DNA of 64,000 bases from Candidatus Pacearchaeota archaeon. GTDB lineage: Archaea > Nanoarchaeota > Nanoarchaeia > Pacearchaeales > GW2011-AR1. Positions 1 to 7,826 of the stretch are shown in pieces. Both the position numbers and the translations under genes were made by a program. The stretch's first letter is position 1. Each line of letters opens with the position of its first letter. The notes beneath the pieces were generated by a model. The model did not search any database and was not told the origin of the DNA. It saw only the letters and a list, made by a program, of their open reading frames with translations. The stretch is taken from contig JALOBX010000003.1 in the NCBI GenBank assembly GCA_023228065.1, positions 122,387 through 186,386 on the forward strand, written 5' to 3'.

Positions 1-40
1 AATCAATTTCTCTAAAATTAGCATTTTTCATTCTTTTCAT
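1..40 (-). CDS. Partial small ORF running off the left edge
   Basis: An ATG at 38-40 opens a minus-strand frame (MKRMKNANFREID...) that stays open to base 1. It starts two bases after the stop of the lipoprotein gene at 43, with a weak GGTGATTAAAG Shine-Dalgarno-like stretch, which fits the tight operon spacing of the region. Only 13 residues are visible, so no function can be given. Confidence 0.35.
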   Translation of the reverse strand, partial: MKRMKNANFREID

Positions 41-42
41 CT

Positions 43-420
43 TTAATCACCATCATAAATTATTATTATTGGATGAAAATCTTCAGGCATAGGTGGTACT
101 CCATCAAAATGAGTATATATTTTTTCTTTTTGTTTCCATTCATAATAAAAAGTATTTATTTCTCTTATTCTATCATGCATAGTTGCTAAAAGAGGTTTTA
201 TATAATATTGGTCAGGAGTTAAAGAAGAATTCAAATCATTACTCAATGAAATTAGATCTGATTCTTTAATAACATATACTAATTCTTCATCTACTTTTTC
301 CAATGTACATGGCATTGACTTTATCCAAGCCATTTTTGCTGCATAATTATTATCATAATAATTTCTGCATGAGCATAGCATTAAAACAGTAAAAACTAAA
401 ATAGTAATTCTTTTAAACAT
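43..420 (-). CDS. Small predicted lipoprotein
   Basis: A 125-residue protein with a short basic start (MFKR), a hydrophobic stretch to about residue 15, and a lipobox-like LCSC whose Cys18 would be lipidated. The rest is soluble, mixed-charge sequence without a recognised domain. It is predicted to be exported and membrane-anchored, and it is the second-to-last visible gene of the leftmost minus-strand run, just downstream of an unknown gene and an M15 peptidase. An envelope or lysis-related role (for instance an outer spanin) is possible but rests only on the lipobox and its location. Confidence 0.6.
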   Translation of the reverse strand: MFKRITILVFTVLMLCSCRNYYDNNYAAKMAWIKSMPCTLEKVDEELVYVIKESDLISLSNDLNSSLTPDQYYIKPLLATMHDRIREINTFYYEWKQKEKIYTHFDGVPPMPEDFHPIIIIYDGD

Positions 421-421
421 C

Positions 422-970
422 TCATATCCTCTTTAAGTAAATGGCTATTCTTTTTTTAACCTCTAATAAAAGCTTCCTTATTAAAACGTTTTGTTTAAAA
501 TACCAAAAAGATATATATCCATCGTCAATATCTAAATCCCTATAATCTACTGGCCATTTGACAAACTTCCTTAATAGTTTCCCATATATTTTATTAAACA
601 CTCTTGTAATAAAATTAATAAGTTTTACCATTACAGCAATATAATACTTATTTGAATAAGCTAATCCGTCCCAACCAATAAAATCATTATAAGAAGAGCA
701 TTTATAAAGCGTTAAGTGTTTGCTGCTATACTTATTAGAAGGTTTATTACAATTAAAAAATGGACTAGAAAGTAGCCAAACTTTATTATAGAAAAATTTA
801 ATGTCATAATAATCAAAAAGAAGTGTATGAATTGGATTAGCATATGAAACAAGAACACCATACTTATCTTCTTTCTCTATAGCTAGTTTATTAATGCCAT
901 CAATAGCTTCTATATAAATATCTTTTATCCAGCATCTATATTCTCCTACCATCTTGCACCTGTTACCCAA
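422..970 (-). CDS. Unknown aromatic-rich protein
   Basis: A 182-residue protein rich in Tyr, Phe, Trp and Lys with several hydrophobic stretches, the longest around residues 110-130 (YYIAVMVKLINFITRVF), followed by a basic C-terminus. I do not recognise a family. The first Met lies inside the end of the upstream peptidase gene; Met7 is an equally possible start. A peripheral or integral membrane association is possible from composition. Confidence 0.6.
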   Translation of the reverse strand: MGNRCKMVGEYRCWIKDIYIEAIDGINKLAIEKEDKYGVLVSYANPIHTLLFDYYDIKFFYNKVWLLSSPFFNCNKPSNKYSSKHLTLYKCSSYNDFIGWDGLAYSNKYYIAVMVKLINFITRVFNKIYGKLLRKFVKWPVDYRDLDIDDGYISFWYFKQNVLIRKLLLEVKKRIAIYLKRI

Positions 971-1518
971 TTTGAACTTTTATTTGGGCCTTCATATAAA
1001 AACGCACAATCTTCATGAACAAGTGTTTTTCCATAAATTTTAAAACCTAATCTCAATTCAGGATGAATAGAAGTAATAAGCGAAAAGAATAGATCCGGGC
1101 TCATAGTTTTTCTATTTACAACAGGAATAAGCTTATCAATAGCATAACATTCCCACCTACCAGTTTTAGTATTAAAAATAGGACAATGTGTAGAATGACC
1201 AGATGAGGTATCATAACCTTCACGTTTCAAATCTTCTTGATGATTAAGACATCTACAACCAGAGTTTATAATAATAGGTCCTGGATATTTTTTGTTTTTC
1301 TCAGCCCTTTCATCTTCAAATGATTTAAGAATATAAGGATGGATAATCTGCGACCAATCTACTTCAGCACATTGACGCCTACCATATCTATGGCTACAAC
1401 TGCAGGCTATTTCAGAATAAGTTATGTGATCTGAGACATACCACTTTCCGTTTTTTAAAAAAGCATTTTTAGGCTTATTATTTTCTATCTGAGGATAATT
1501 ATTATATTCATTAATCAA
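946..1518 (-). CDS. Peptidase M15-like protein, candidate endolysin
   Basis: A 190-residue protein resembling the M15 family of zinc D-Ala-D-Ala carboxypeptidases used as phage endolysins. Visible family features are SGxRC-like NSGCRC at 86-90, an SxH block SGHSTH at 106-111 leading to AID at 126-128, and VHED at 167-170, which together would supply the His/Asp/His zinc ligands. An insertion separates the first His from the Asp compared with the compact SxHxxGxAxD motif. It would cleave peptidoglycan cross-bridges or stem peptides at lysis. The next genes are small and partly membrane-associated, but no clear holin is visible nearby. Confidence 0.7.
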   Translation of the reverse strand: MINEYNNYPQIENNKPKNAFLKNGKWYVSDHITYSEIACSCSHRYGRRQCAEVDWSQIIHPYILKSFEDERAEKNKKYPGPIIINSGCRCLNHQEDLKREGYDTSSGHSTHCPIFNTKTGRWECYAIDKLIPVVNRKTMSPDLFFSLITSIHPELRLGFKIYGKTLVHEDCAFLYEGPNKSSNWVTGARW

Positions 1519-1708
1519 TTAACTCACCTTTATAATAAGTTAATATACATTCAAAAAATAACCATCCGCAAATGAAACTTATTTCTTTGTCAAGCTCGGC
1601 GTACATAAAATTTAACCTTGGAATAATTTCGCAACTATTTAGATTATAACCATATTCTATAGTCAATCTTTTACAAAATACAAATTCATCCCACCAATCT
1701 TTAATCAT
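1511..1708 (-). CDS. Small unknown protein
   Basis: A 65-residue protein (MIKDWWDEFVFCKRL...). I chose the ATG at 1706-1708 because a strong GAAAGGAG lies 9 bases upstream; a longer reading to 1735 has no such site. The start overlaps the stop of the upstream cysteine-rich gene, and the stop overlaps the start of the peptidase gene, so it is translationally coupled. The C-terminal half is hydrophobic (FICGWLFFECILTYY), suggesting one membrane segment. Function unknown. Confidence 0.6.
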   Translation of the reverse strand: MIKDWWDEFVFCKRLTIEYGYNLNSCEIIPRLNFMYAELDKEISFICGWLFFECILTYYKGELID

Positions 1709-1889
1709 TTTCTTTACTCCTTTCAAATTTATCACAAAAACCGTTTATTTGTGCATAAGCAGGCTGTATTCTATCTAAATAACAATAAATTTCTCCTTCA
1801 CAACCAAAACTTGATTTTTCACAAACATAGCAGCAATCAGGAAATTTAGACAAATTTATCTCTTTATAATTAGATCTAATTTCTTTCAT
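1701..1889 (-). CDS. Small cysteine-rich protein (FPDCCxVC family)
   Basis: A 62-residue protein starting at the ATG at 1887-1889, which overlaps the end of the upstream gene by 14 bases. It carries FPDCCYVCEK, a later IYCY, and a final CDKFER. The gene at 7582 has the same layout (FPDCCFVCK, ICC, CNLFERC), so the two are paralogues. The spaced Cys pairs suggest a small metal-binding fold. Related C-x2-C / C / C-x-x-F patterns occur at 27240, 27562 and 48311. Function unknown. Confidence 0.65.
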   Translation of the reverse strand: MKEIRSNYKEINLSKFPDCCYVCEKSSFGCEGEIYCYLDRIQPAYAQINGFCDKFERSKEND

Positions 1890-2379
1890 TATTAATAAAC
1901 TTTTCATCAACGTTTTCTTCTGCAGGCATATTATCAATAATAATATATCCATAATCTTGTGGTAACTTAGCACTATATAACTTAAATCTCAAAGGCCAGT
2001 TGTCTCTAAGCATAATCCAATTGGCAACATTATCATTATGATTGATAATATGATTTTGAAGTGTAATAACGTTTTCAGCTCTTTTTATTCCTGTATTATT
2101 TTGTGCAAGATCAGTAATTACACCCGAAGGTACATGATACTCATATTCACCAATAATGTTATTACTAGTAGTATACACCCCAATATTTGTTTTTAGAGCT
2201 TGCATGCTTCCATAATTATTCCAATCACTAGTTTTACCTATACAACTTCCCATTGAACTAAGTAACAATAAAACTGAAAATATTCCACCAAATATCTGCA
2301 TACTATCATTATCAAAAATACAACCAAATATCCAAATAAATAATGCAACAATTCCTAATGTTAAAATAATCCAAACCAT
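1876..2379 (-). CDS. Membrane protein with two N-terminal transmembrane segments
   Basis: A 167-residue protein beginning with two hydrophobic segments (about residues 2-22 and 27-48) followed by a soluble domain of about 115 residues. GAGGAGAAATAAA precedes the ATG and lies inside the end of the upstream 52-residue gene, so the two are coupled. The topology would put the soluble domain on one face of the inner membrane. No catalytic motif is visible. A superinfection-exclusion or lysis-associated role is conceivable from its place near the peptidase, but this is only inference. Confidence 0.65.
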   Translation of the reverse strand: MVWIILTLGIVALFIWIFGCIFDNDSMQIFGGIFSVLLLLSSMGSCIGKTSDWNNYGSMQALKTNIGVYTTSNNIIGEYEYHVPSGVITDLAQNNTGIKRAENVITLQNHIINHNDNVANWIMLRDNWPLRFKLYSAKLPQDYGYIIIDNMPAEENVDEKFINNERN

Positions 2380-2380
2380 T

Positions 2381-2539
2381 TTATTTCTCCTCAGCTATGA
2401 ATATCTTATATTCTTTTTTAAGATCTTGAATTGCTGCTATATATCCTTCCCAATATGTTTTGATATGAACACCAGAATGAATAATTTTTGCTGCTTGTTC
2501 ACACTCTGTCATCCTATCATAAAAAGATCTTTTTTCCAT
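2381..2539 (-). CDS. Short unknown protein, 52 residues
   Basis: A gene of 52 codons (MEKRSFYDRMTECEQ...) whose ATG overlaps the stop of the upstream gene in a TAATG junction, with GGGAGGAAT immediately upstream as ribosome-binding site. The predicted protein is a charged amphipathic helix (EGYIAAIQDLKKEYK). Its own 3' end contains the Shine-Dalgarno of the next gene. Function unknown; the perfect operon fit is the main support. Confidence 0.65.
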   Translation of the reverse strand: MEKRSFYDRMTECEQAAKIIHSGVHIKTYWEGYIAAIQDLKKEYKIFIAEEK

Positions 2540-2994
2540 TATTCCTCCCTTAGTATATATTTTCCGTATTTTTCTTCAGCTTCAAAACACTTTTTGCATA
2601 CCTTTCCTGTATAGCCAAAAACAACAAACCTAGACCATTTAATATGATTATTTTGAATCATATCTAAAATAGGTATTTTCTTTCTACATTTTTCACAAAT
2701 ATTTATCCTAGCATATTTACCATAAGTAGCTTTTATCAAAATCCATTTTAATTTTGCTATAAAAAAAGATCTATAACCATTCACATAACCTTCGCAGAGA
2801 CTTGTTTCTCTAACAATTGCATATTTACCAGACACTCCAGAAGTTACTTTATTATTTTTACATAAAGCAAAATTTTTATAAGAACACTCATCCCACCGCC
2901 CATAAACTCTTTTAAAAGATTCTATTACTTCTAGTTCTGATATAAGCGGCGAACTCCTAAGATAACTATGAAAATACTCTGAATATTTTTCCAT
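2539..2994 (-). CDS. Unknown protein with C-terminal zinc ribbon
   Basis: A 151-residue protein with two C-x2-C pairs, CEKCRKK near residue 99 and CKKC near residue 134, which could hold one zinc ion. The N-terminal part is helical and charged. It overlaps both neighbours by a base or so and belongs to the same operon as the other small zinc-ribbon proteins in this window. The zinc ribbon could bind nucleic acid or protein; no target can be given. Confidence 0.6.
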   Translation of the reverse strand: MEKYSEYFHSYLRSSPLISELEVIESFKRVYGRWDECSYKNFALCKNNKVTSGVSGKYAIVRETSLCEGYVNGYRSFFIAKLKWILIKATYGKYARINICEKCRKKIPILDMIQNNHIKWSRFVVFGYTGKVCKKCFEAEEKYGKYILREE

Positions 2995-3161
2995 TATTCC
3001 TCCTCTATACTTATTTCATTCAAGCGTTTAATAGCATTTTGATAAATTTCTGGCGAAACATATCTTTTGAATTCTTGCAAAAGATAATTAAACTGATCTG
3101 AAAGCAATTGAACTCTTCTTAGCATATTATCATAATTATCATAATTATCTTTCTCAATCAT
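2994..3161 (-). CDS. Small helical protein
   Basis: A 55-residue protein. The ATG at 3159-3161 was chosen because GGAGGTTGAAA precedes it; the longer reading to 3197 lies inside the upstream gene without a site. The sequence (LRRVQLLSDQFNYLLQEFKR) has heptad-like hydrophobic spacing and probably forms a short coiled coil. Function unknown. Confidence 0.6.
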   Translation of the reverse strand: MIEKDNYDNYDNMLRRVQLLSDQFNYLLQEFKRYVSPEIYQNAIKRLNEISIEEE

Positions 3162-3396
3162 TTTCAACCTCCTCCTCAACAGCGTGAGAAACTTCAAAAG
3201 GATTTATATAATGAATAATTTTTTCAGATTCTTTTATCATAATAAATGGGCAGTTAAAGTCAAGAAGTTCTATCCCCTCAGTAGATTCAACTTCAAATGG
3301 AATCTTATCCTCAATCCAACTAATATTTATTTTATATTTCTTTTTCTTCTTTGATTTTTCTGAAATACTAACTATATTATCCTTTTTGTTTTCCAA
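3154..3396 (-). CDS. Unknown acidic/basic small protein
   Basis: An 80-residue protein with a lysine tract near residues 15-22 and an acidic C-terminus (AVEEEVEND). It sits directly after the sugar dehydrogenase gene and overlaps the next start. No recognised domain. The segregated charges suggest a nucleic-acid or protein-binding adaptor, but this is only composition. Confidence 0.5.
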   Translation of the reverse strand: MENKKDNIVSISEKSKKKKKYKINISWIEDKIPFEVESTEGIELLDFNCPFIMIKESEKIIHYINPFEVSHAVEEEVEND

Positions 3397-4731
3397 TTAT
3401 AGTCCTCCCTTTCCTATTGCTTTGTATAAAAATCCTAACTCTGTTACTTTAACAGAATCAAAAACATTTCTTCCATCTACAATTATAAAAGTATTCATCA
3501 AACCTTTAATATCTTCAAGATCAATAGCTAGATATTCTTTATGCTTAGTAGCTACTACCAAGGCATCAGAATCTTTCAAAGCAGTTTTAATGTTATTTGT
3601 TAAATTAACACCATGAAATTCTTTTACATAAGGATCATGGACTATAACTTCCGAACCTAAAGATAATAATTGATGAACCAAATCATAAGTAGGACTATTT
3701 CTAATGTCATCTGAATTTTCAAGATAAGCAGCTCCCAGTATAGCTACTTTTATATTGGTAAAACGTTTCTCTTTAATTGTTAAGCATTCATATAGTAAAC
3801 TAATGATATGATGAGGCATAGAATTATTAATACTTCTTGCTAACTCTACGAATTGAGTATGAACAGTTTTCTTTCCATATAACTTAAGACCATATAGCAA
3901 TAACCAAGTATCTTTTGGAAGACAGTGGCCACCAACTCCAGTTCCTGGCAAATGCATCATTCTCTCAGATCTAGTATTTATAAGCTCTTGTACTTCATAC
4001 ACATTAATTCCAAGACTTTCACAAATTAAAGCCATTTCATTTGCAAAAGCTATATTAACGTCCCTATAAGCATTTTCAATAGTTTTTGTAGCTTCAGCTG
4101 TTTTTATATTTGTAGTATAAATTGGAGCCTTTATTATTGATGAATATAGCTTCTTAGCTCTATATTCACTTTCTTTATCAAACCCACCTACTATTCTTGG
4201 AAGTTCTTTTATAGATTGTAATAGCTTTCCGGGCATTAGTCTTTCAAATGAATAAGCCAATAAAAAATCTTTTCCTGCTTTTAAACCTGTTTGCTCTATA
4301 ATTGGTATTATTATGTTTTCAGTAGTTCCTGGAGCAAGAGTAGATTCTATAATTATAAGCGCTCCTGACTTCATCTTCCAACTCATTTCATGAATTGCTT
4401 CTTTAAGATCAATATAATCTGGTTCATTATATTGATTTACTGGAGTTTGAACGCAAATTATAATAATATCTCTGTCACTTAATCTTGAATAATCATCAGT
4501 AGCATAAAAAGACTTTTTATCCACAACTCTTTTAATTAATTCTGCTAATTCAGGCTCATCACCATTTATAGTAGATTCACCAGCATTAAGTGTTTTTATC
4601 TTCCATTCACTATTCTTTGCTCCTTTCTCTAAACCTACAACATGATTGTCTTCAACATCAGCTAATAATGCTGCGCACGGGAGACCAACATATCCCATTC
4701 CTATTACTGCTATTTTTACTTGATTGTTCAT
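3397..4731 (-). CDS. wecC: UDP-sugar 6-dehydrogenase (UDP-GlcNAc/UDP-ManNAc type)
   Basis: A 444-residue NAD-dependent enzyme of the UDP-glucose/GDP-mannose dehydrogenase superfamily, which oxidises C6 of a nucleotide sugar to a carboxylate in two steps. It has an N-terminal Rossmann motif VIGMGYVGLP (residues 8-17), ESTLAPGTTE, the family signature EATKTIENAYRD, and the catalytic cysteine in GVGGHCLPKD. Length and motif order match the family. With the UDP-GlcNAc 2-epimerase at 9683 it would give UDP-ManNAcA, the WecB/WecC route; the symbol reflects that pairing and substrate is not proven. UDP-glucose dehydrogenase remains an alternative. Confidence 0.85.
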   Translation of the reverse strand: MNNQVKIAVIGMGYVGLPCAALLADVEDNHVVGLEKGAKNSEWKIKTLNAGESTINGDEPELAELIKRVVDKKSFYATDDYSRLSDRDIIIICVQTPVNQYNEPDYIDLKEAIHEMSWKMKSGALIIIESTLAPGTTENIIIPIIEQTGLKAGKDFLLAYSFERLMPGKLLQSIKELPRIVGGFDKESEYRAKKLYSSIIKAPIYTTNIKTAEATKTIENAYRDVNIAFANEMALICESLGINVYEVQELINTRSERMMHLPGTGVGGHCLPKDTWLLLYGLKLYGKKTVHTQFVELARSINNSMPHHIISLLYECLTIKEKRFTNIKVAILGAAYLENSDDIRNSPTYDLVHQLLSLGSEVIVHDPYVKEFHGVNLTNNIKTALKDSDALVVATKHKEYLAIDLEDIKGLMNTFIIVDGRNVFDSVKVTELGFLYKAIGKGGL

Positions 4732-4734
4732 ACT

Positions 4735-6579
4735 TTAATGAATCACATTACTAAATTGACCTTCCCTACGAACAGTCAACTTGTCAGGAACTAAAGGATC
4801 AAGCAAAGAATTGTGATTAACTAAGAAAATAGAATTTAATCCACCTTCTTCTGCTAATTTATTTTTTAACAAAGAAATTACAGCTTCGCACCCACTTAAA
4901 TCAAGAAACGAAAACGTTTCATCAAGAATTAAAACGTTACTTTTATTTGTAGTAACTAGATCTCTAAGAGCAAAAAGAACAGACAAATTCAACCTTGTTT
5001 TTTCACCACCAGAAAGAGATTGGTAATCATATTCAATTCCATCAATACTGATATTAAATGAAATCTTTTCTCTTTCCTCCCCAGACTTAAGTATAGCTTT
5101 ATTAGAAAATAAAACTTCTATATTTGTATAACCTATTTCACTAAGATAGAAATTAATTTGTTGGTTAAAAACGTCAATTATATTATCCAAAATAAAACTA
5201 CGTATTCCTTTTTTCCCAAAAGATTTTTCCCAAAAAGAAAGTATCTTTCTGTCTTCAATATACTTCTTTTCTTTTTTCTCTTCTTCATCAACTTCATCAG
5301 CTAATTTAACAAGATCTTTTTGTATTTTCTCGATATCTTTTTCTAAATTAGGGATAGTTAAGTCTTTCTCGTTTATTCTACTTTCAAGGTCTTTTAACCT
5401 TGATGTTAGATTATCAATTTCTTTTTGTTTTAATTTAACATCATTTTTTAACTTTTCTTGATTTCTAAAAGACTCTCTCGCTTGCTTTTCTAGCTTTACT
5501 ACTTCTTCATTTAGGCCAGCCAACTCCTTTTTCATTTCAGTTTGACTAAGATTGTTATCAGCCAGCTCGGCTTTAATAGGAATAAGTAACTCTTCAAAAG
5601 AATTTATAAGCTCTTCTTTATTAGCTTCAAATACTGAACCACAAGTTGGACATTCTCCAGCATTAATGACTTTAATTTTATCTATATATTTCCTTTGTTC
5701 TCCTTCTAGCTTTATTTCTTCTCTTTCAGCAGAAAGTAATTTTGTTTTTATCTTTTCAACTTCTTCTTTTTTCTTTTCAACTTTATCATCATTATTTTCA
5801 TCATACTCTAAATTACTTAAATTAAATTGTAACTTTTCAAGTTCAGAATACAATGGCTTTAAAGCAACATTTATTTTATCTTTTTCTCCTTTTAATTCCC
5901 AATGCTTTTGTTTTTGAATCTCTTCATAAGCTTCTTTGTTTTTTTCTAGCACATCAAGATTTTCTATATAAGCCTTTAATCTTGTATTTAGATCTTTCAC
6001 CACATATTTTGATTCATTCAAAAGTATATCAATGTTTTTAATATCAAGATCTACTTTACTACGACCAATTTCAAACTTTATAAGATTTAGAATCTTGTCA
6101 AACAAATCTTTTTGATTTGCGTCTGTTGAATCAATAAAGAAGCTTGCTCCTTCTTGAGAAATATAAGAAAGAATTTGAAAAATTTCTTGTGAAATATTTA
6201 AGCGCTCATAAAGAACTGCTTCTGTTTCTTTAATAGTTTTTTTCTGAAATTCTTTTTGACCTTTTCGTAAAATAAGATTATTTCCAAATTGAGAATGCTT
6301 TCTATAACGCTCAACAATCAGACCATCATCAAATTCTACAGTCGCAATACAATCTTTATCGATTACTTTATTAACTACAGAATCTCCTGAAATGCCTTTT
6401 GTTGTGGTTCCAAAAAGACAAAAGAAGATAGCTTCAGATAAAGATGTTTTTCCTACCCCATTAGAAGTAAAAAATCTATCTTCCGATTCACCAACAATCT
6501 GAACTAATCCTTGGCCTTTTAGATTAACTTCAAAATCTTTAAAGCACATAAAGTTCTGAGCTGAAACTTTAGAGAACAT
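4735..6579 (-). CDS. SbcC/Rad50-like recombination nuclease subunit (T4 gp46 type)
   Basis: A 614-residue SMC-type ATPase. It has an N-terminal Walker A (SNGVGKTSL, around residue 39), a long coiled coil broken by a CPTC zinc hook near residue 310, then the ABC signature LSGGEKTRLNLS and Walker B VLILDETFSFLD. This is the complete Rad50/SbcC/gp46 order at the short phage length. It would partner the metallophosphoesterase at 8401 (gp47/SbcD type) to resect DNA ends for recombination-dependent replication. About 1.8 kb of small genes separates the two subunits, unlike the adjacent arrangement usual in T4-like phages. Confidence 0.92.
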   Translation of the reverse strand: MFSKVSAQNFMCFKDFEVNLKGQGLVQIVGESEDRFFTSNGVGKTSLSEAIFFCLFGTTTKGISGDSVVNKVIDKDCIATVEFDDGLIVERYRKHSQFGNNLILRKGQKEFQKKTIKETEAVLYERLNISQEIFQILSYISQEGASFFIDSTDANQKDLFDKILNLIKFEIGRSKVDLDIKNIDILLNESKYVVKDLNTRLKAYIENLDVLEKNKEAYEEIQKQKHWELKGEKDKINVALKPLYSELEKLQFNLSNLEYDENNDDKVEKKKEEVEKIKTKLLSAEREEIKLEGEQRKYIDKIKVINAGECPTCGSVFEANKEELINSFEELLIPIKAELADNNLSQTEMKKELAGLNEEVVKLEKQARESFRNQEKLKNDVKLKQKEIDNLTSRLKDLESRINEKDLTIPNLEKDIEKIQKDLVKLADEVDEEEKKEKKYIEDRKILSFWEKSFGKKGIRSFILDNIIDVFNQQINFYLSEIGYTNIEVLFSNKAILKSGEEREKISFNISIDGIEYDYQSLSGGEKTRLNLSVLFALRDLVTTNKSNVLILDETFSFLDLSGCEAVISLLKNKLAEEGGLNSIFLVNHNSLLDPLVPDKLTVRREGQFSNVIH

Positions 6580-6604
6580 AAATCAAACCTTTAAAACATA
6601 TAAA

Positions 6605-6859
6605 TTATCCAGCATATCTACTTCTTAATTCTTTGCCTTTATCAAAAGCAGCATCCCATTTTTTAATTTTATTATTCTCATCTATCACTCTGCGATTATC
6701 ATATTTATAATTTCTATATTCATCTGGTTTACACCAAGTGCATGGAATAGCTTTACCAGCCTCTTTCATTCTACTATCATAACAAAAACCTGGTGGAGTA
6801 GAACAAATAAAAGTCGTTATACAAATTCCAGTATCATGACATTGATTACACTTATACAT
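6605..6859 (-). CDS. Small zinc-binding protein (CxxC pairs)
   Basis: An 84-residue protein with CNQCHDTGIC at the N-terminus and CTWC near residue 40, resembling half of a DnaJ-type cysteine-rich domain (CxxCxGxG). It overlaps the HicB-like gene upstream by eight bases. Several such DnaJ-zinc-like small proteins recur in this window (13763, 14676, 50223). Function unknown; zinc binding is inferred from the cysteines. Confidence 0.6.
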   Translation of the reverse strand: MYKCNQCHDTGICITTFICSTPPGFCYDSRMKEAGKAIPCTWCKPDEYRNYKYDNRRVIDENNKIKKWDAAFDKGKELRSRYAG

Positions 6860-7085
6860 TTTTCACCTCAACATCAAAATTATAAAGAATAGATTCTTTT
6901 TCTTTATCTGGAAGTTCTTCTAATTCATCTTGATCATAGCTTTCAAGATATAATTCAGTTGCTTCTTTAAGATTATATTTAGCATCTTGAATAGTAATAC
7001 CTTGAGAAACTATATCGACTTCAAGACATCTAGCTACATAATACTTATCTTCTTTTGTTATTACTCCAGTTAATACTTTTTTCAT
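6852..7085 (-). CDS. HicB-family antitoxin-like protein, orphan
   Basis: A 77-residue protein matching the HicB/UPF0150 fold: a beta strand VLTGVITKEDKYYVARCLE, then DIVSQGITIQDAKYNLKEA and the helix ELYLESY. HicB proteins normally bind and block the HicA RNase. No HicA-like partner is visible next to it, since the neighbours are a zinc protein and noncoding DNA. A phage orphan HicB could neutralise a host HicA or act as a small regulator. A 10-codon copy of its beginning is found at 7791-7823. Confidence 0.75.
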   Translation of the reverse strand: MKKVLTGVITKEDKYYVARCLEVDIVSQGITIQDAKYNLKEATELYLESYDQDELEELPDKEKESILYNFDVEVKNV

Positions 7086-7257
7086 TTCATATCCTTTTTA
7101 AAAAGACAGAAGAAGTTGCTTTAGCAAATGACAACAATAAAAAATAATTGACCGTAGCATTTAAAACCTAACAATACTCAACAAAATATTTTGTTTGTTT
7201 TTGGTCACAATGTTTTTCCGGCAGGCATAACCTGATACTAAAGCAACTTCCTACTTC
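7086..7257 (-). other. Noncoding gap with a 13-bp inverted repeat, candidate RNA leader
   Basis: A 172-bp stretch without a convincing gene lies between the HicB-like gene and the gene at 7258. It is flanked by a perfect 13-bp inverted repeat, GAAGTTGCTTTAG at 7112-7124 and its complement at 7238-7250. Read on the minus strand it also holds a small hairpin CAGG-TTATG-CCTG just inside the first arm. It could be a structured 5' leader of the HicB-like mRNA, a small RNA, or a short inverted-repeat element. The intervening 113 bases are AT-rich and show no promoter of the type seen elsewhere in the window. Confidence 0.4.
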
Positions 7258-7551
7258 CTACTTAAGAGACTCAAGCAGGCTGTCTATATCATATACAATT
7301 TTTACTTTTGTTTTAGCGTTGACTTCTTTTAAAGAAGCGTCTGCCTCAAAAAGAAATTTTCTAAGTTCAACTATTTTTTCATCTACTTTTTTAACATCAT
7401 ACAATGGCTCAGAAACTTTTTCTGTGTCACCATAATAATGCTCTTTTTTTGATACTTCACCTCTAAGAGCAATAAGCTCATTAAGACGCTGACGAACATT
7501 TGTCATTACAACTAAAAGACGATTTACAGTAACTTCCTTCACTTCAGCCAT
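7258..7551 (-). CDS. Helical protein of unknown function
   Basis: A 97-residue highly charged, helix-rich protein (VNRLLVVMTNVRQRLNEL, then KKVDEKIVELRKFL), probably a short coiled-coil hairpin. No cysteine or catalytic motif. It sits just upstream of the structured noncoding gap at 7086. Function not recognised. Confidence 0.6.
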   Translation of the reverse strand: MAEVKEVTVNRLLVVMTNVRQRLNELIALRGEVSKKEHYYGDTEKVSEPLYDVKKVDEKIVELRKFLFEADASLKEVNAKTKVKIVYDIDSLLESLK

Positions 7552-7581
7552 TAATTGTCTCCTAAATAATAATATACTTTT

Positions 7582-7788
7582 TTATCGTTGTCTATAAAAA
7601 ATATTTAAATCACATCTTTCGAATAAATTACAAGTAGTCCAAATTTTTGAATATTCACCAATATTTTTATGTTCATGATTACAGCAAATTTCCCAATCAT
7701 ATTCAACATCAGCAAATTTACAAACAAAACAACAATCTGGGAACTTGTTGCTATCAACATCCCTAAAATTTCTTTGGCAAACAATCAT
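7582..7788 (-). CDS. Small cysteine-rich protein (FPDCCxVC family)
   Basis: A 68-residue protein starting at the ATG at 7786-7788 (MIVCQRNFRDVD...), preceded by CAGGAG about 12 bases upstream. It shows FPDCCFVCK, then ICC, then CNLFERC, the same plan as the gene at 1701. A GTG at 7828-7830 would extend it in frame, but that stretch overlaps a separate truncated HicB-like start (7791-7823). The cysteines suggest metal binding; function unknown. Confidence 0.6.
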   Translation of the reverse strand: MIVCQRNFRDVDSNKFPDCCFVCKFADVEYDWEICCNHEHKNIGEYSKIWTTCNLFERCDLNIFYRQR

Positions 7789-7790
7789 TT

Positions 7791-7823
7791 TTATATTATA
7801 ACTCCTGTAAATACTTTTTTCAT
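7791..7823 (-). pseudogene. HicB-like gene remnant (10 codons)
   Basis: An AAGGAG Shine-Dalgarno site is followed by ATG and MKKVFTGVII, then TAA. The intact HicB-like gene at 6852-7085 begins MKKVLTGVIT, and the two share nearly identical DNA over the first 30 bases. The stop cuts off the rest. It looks like the start of a lost second hicB copy, or a short leader peptide now used to couple translation into the cysteine-rich gene whose ATG follows three bases later. Confidence 0.5.
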
Positions 7824-7826
7824 TTT

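Noticed and set aside
3386..3616. Plus-strand ORF inside the UDP-sugar dehydrogenase gene
   Set aside because: Shadow frame of a gene with strong family motifs; no ribosome-binding site.
6605..6859. HicA toxin partner for the HicB-like gene
   Set aside because: The neighbour is a cysteine-rich zinc protein without the HicA dsRBD-like fold or its catalytic His.
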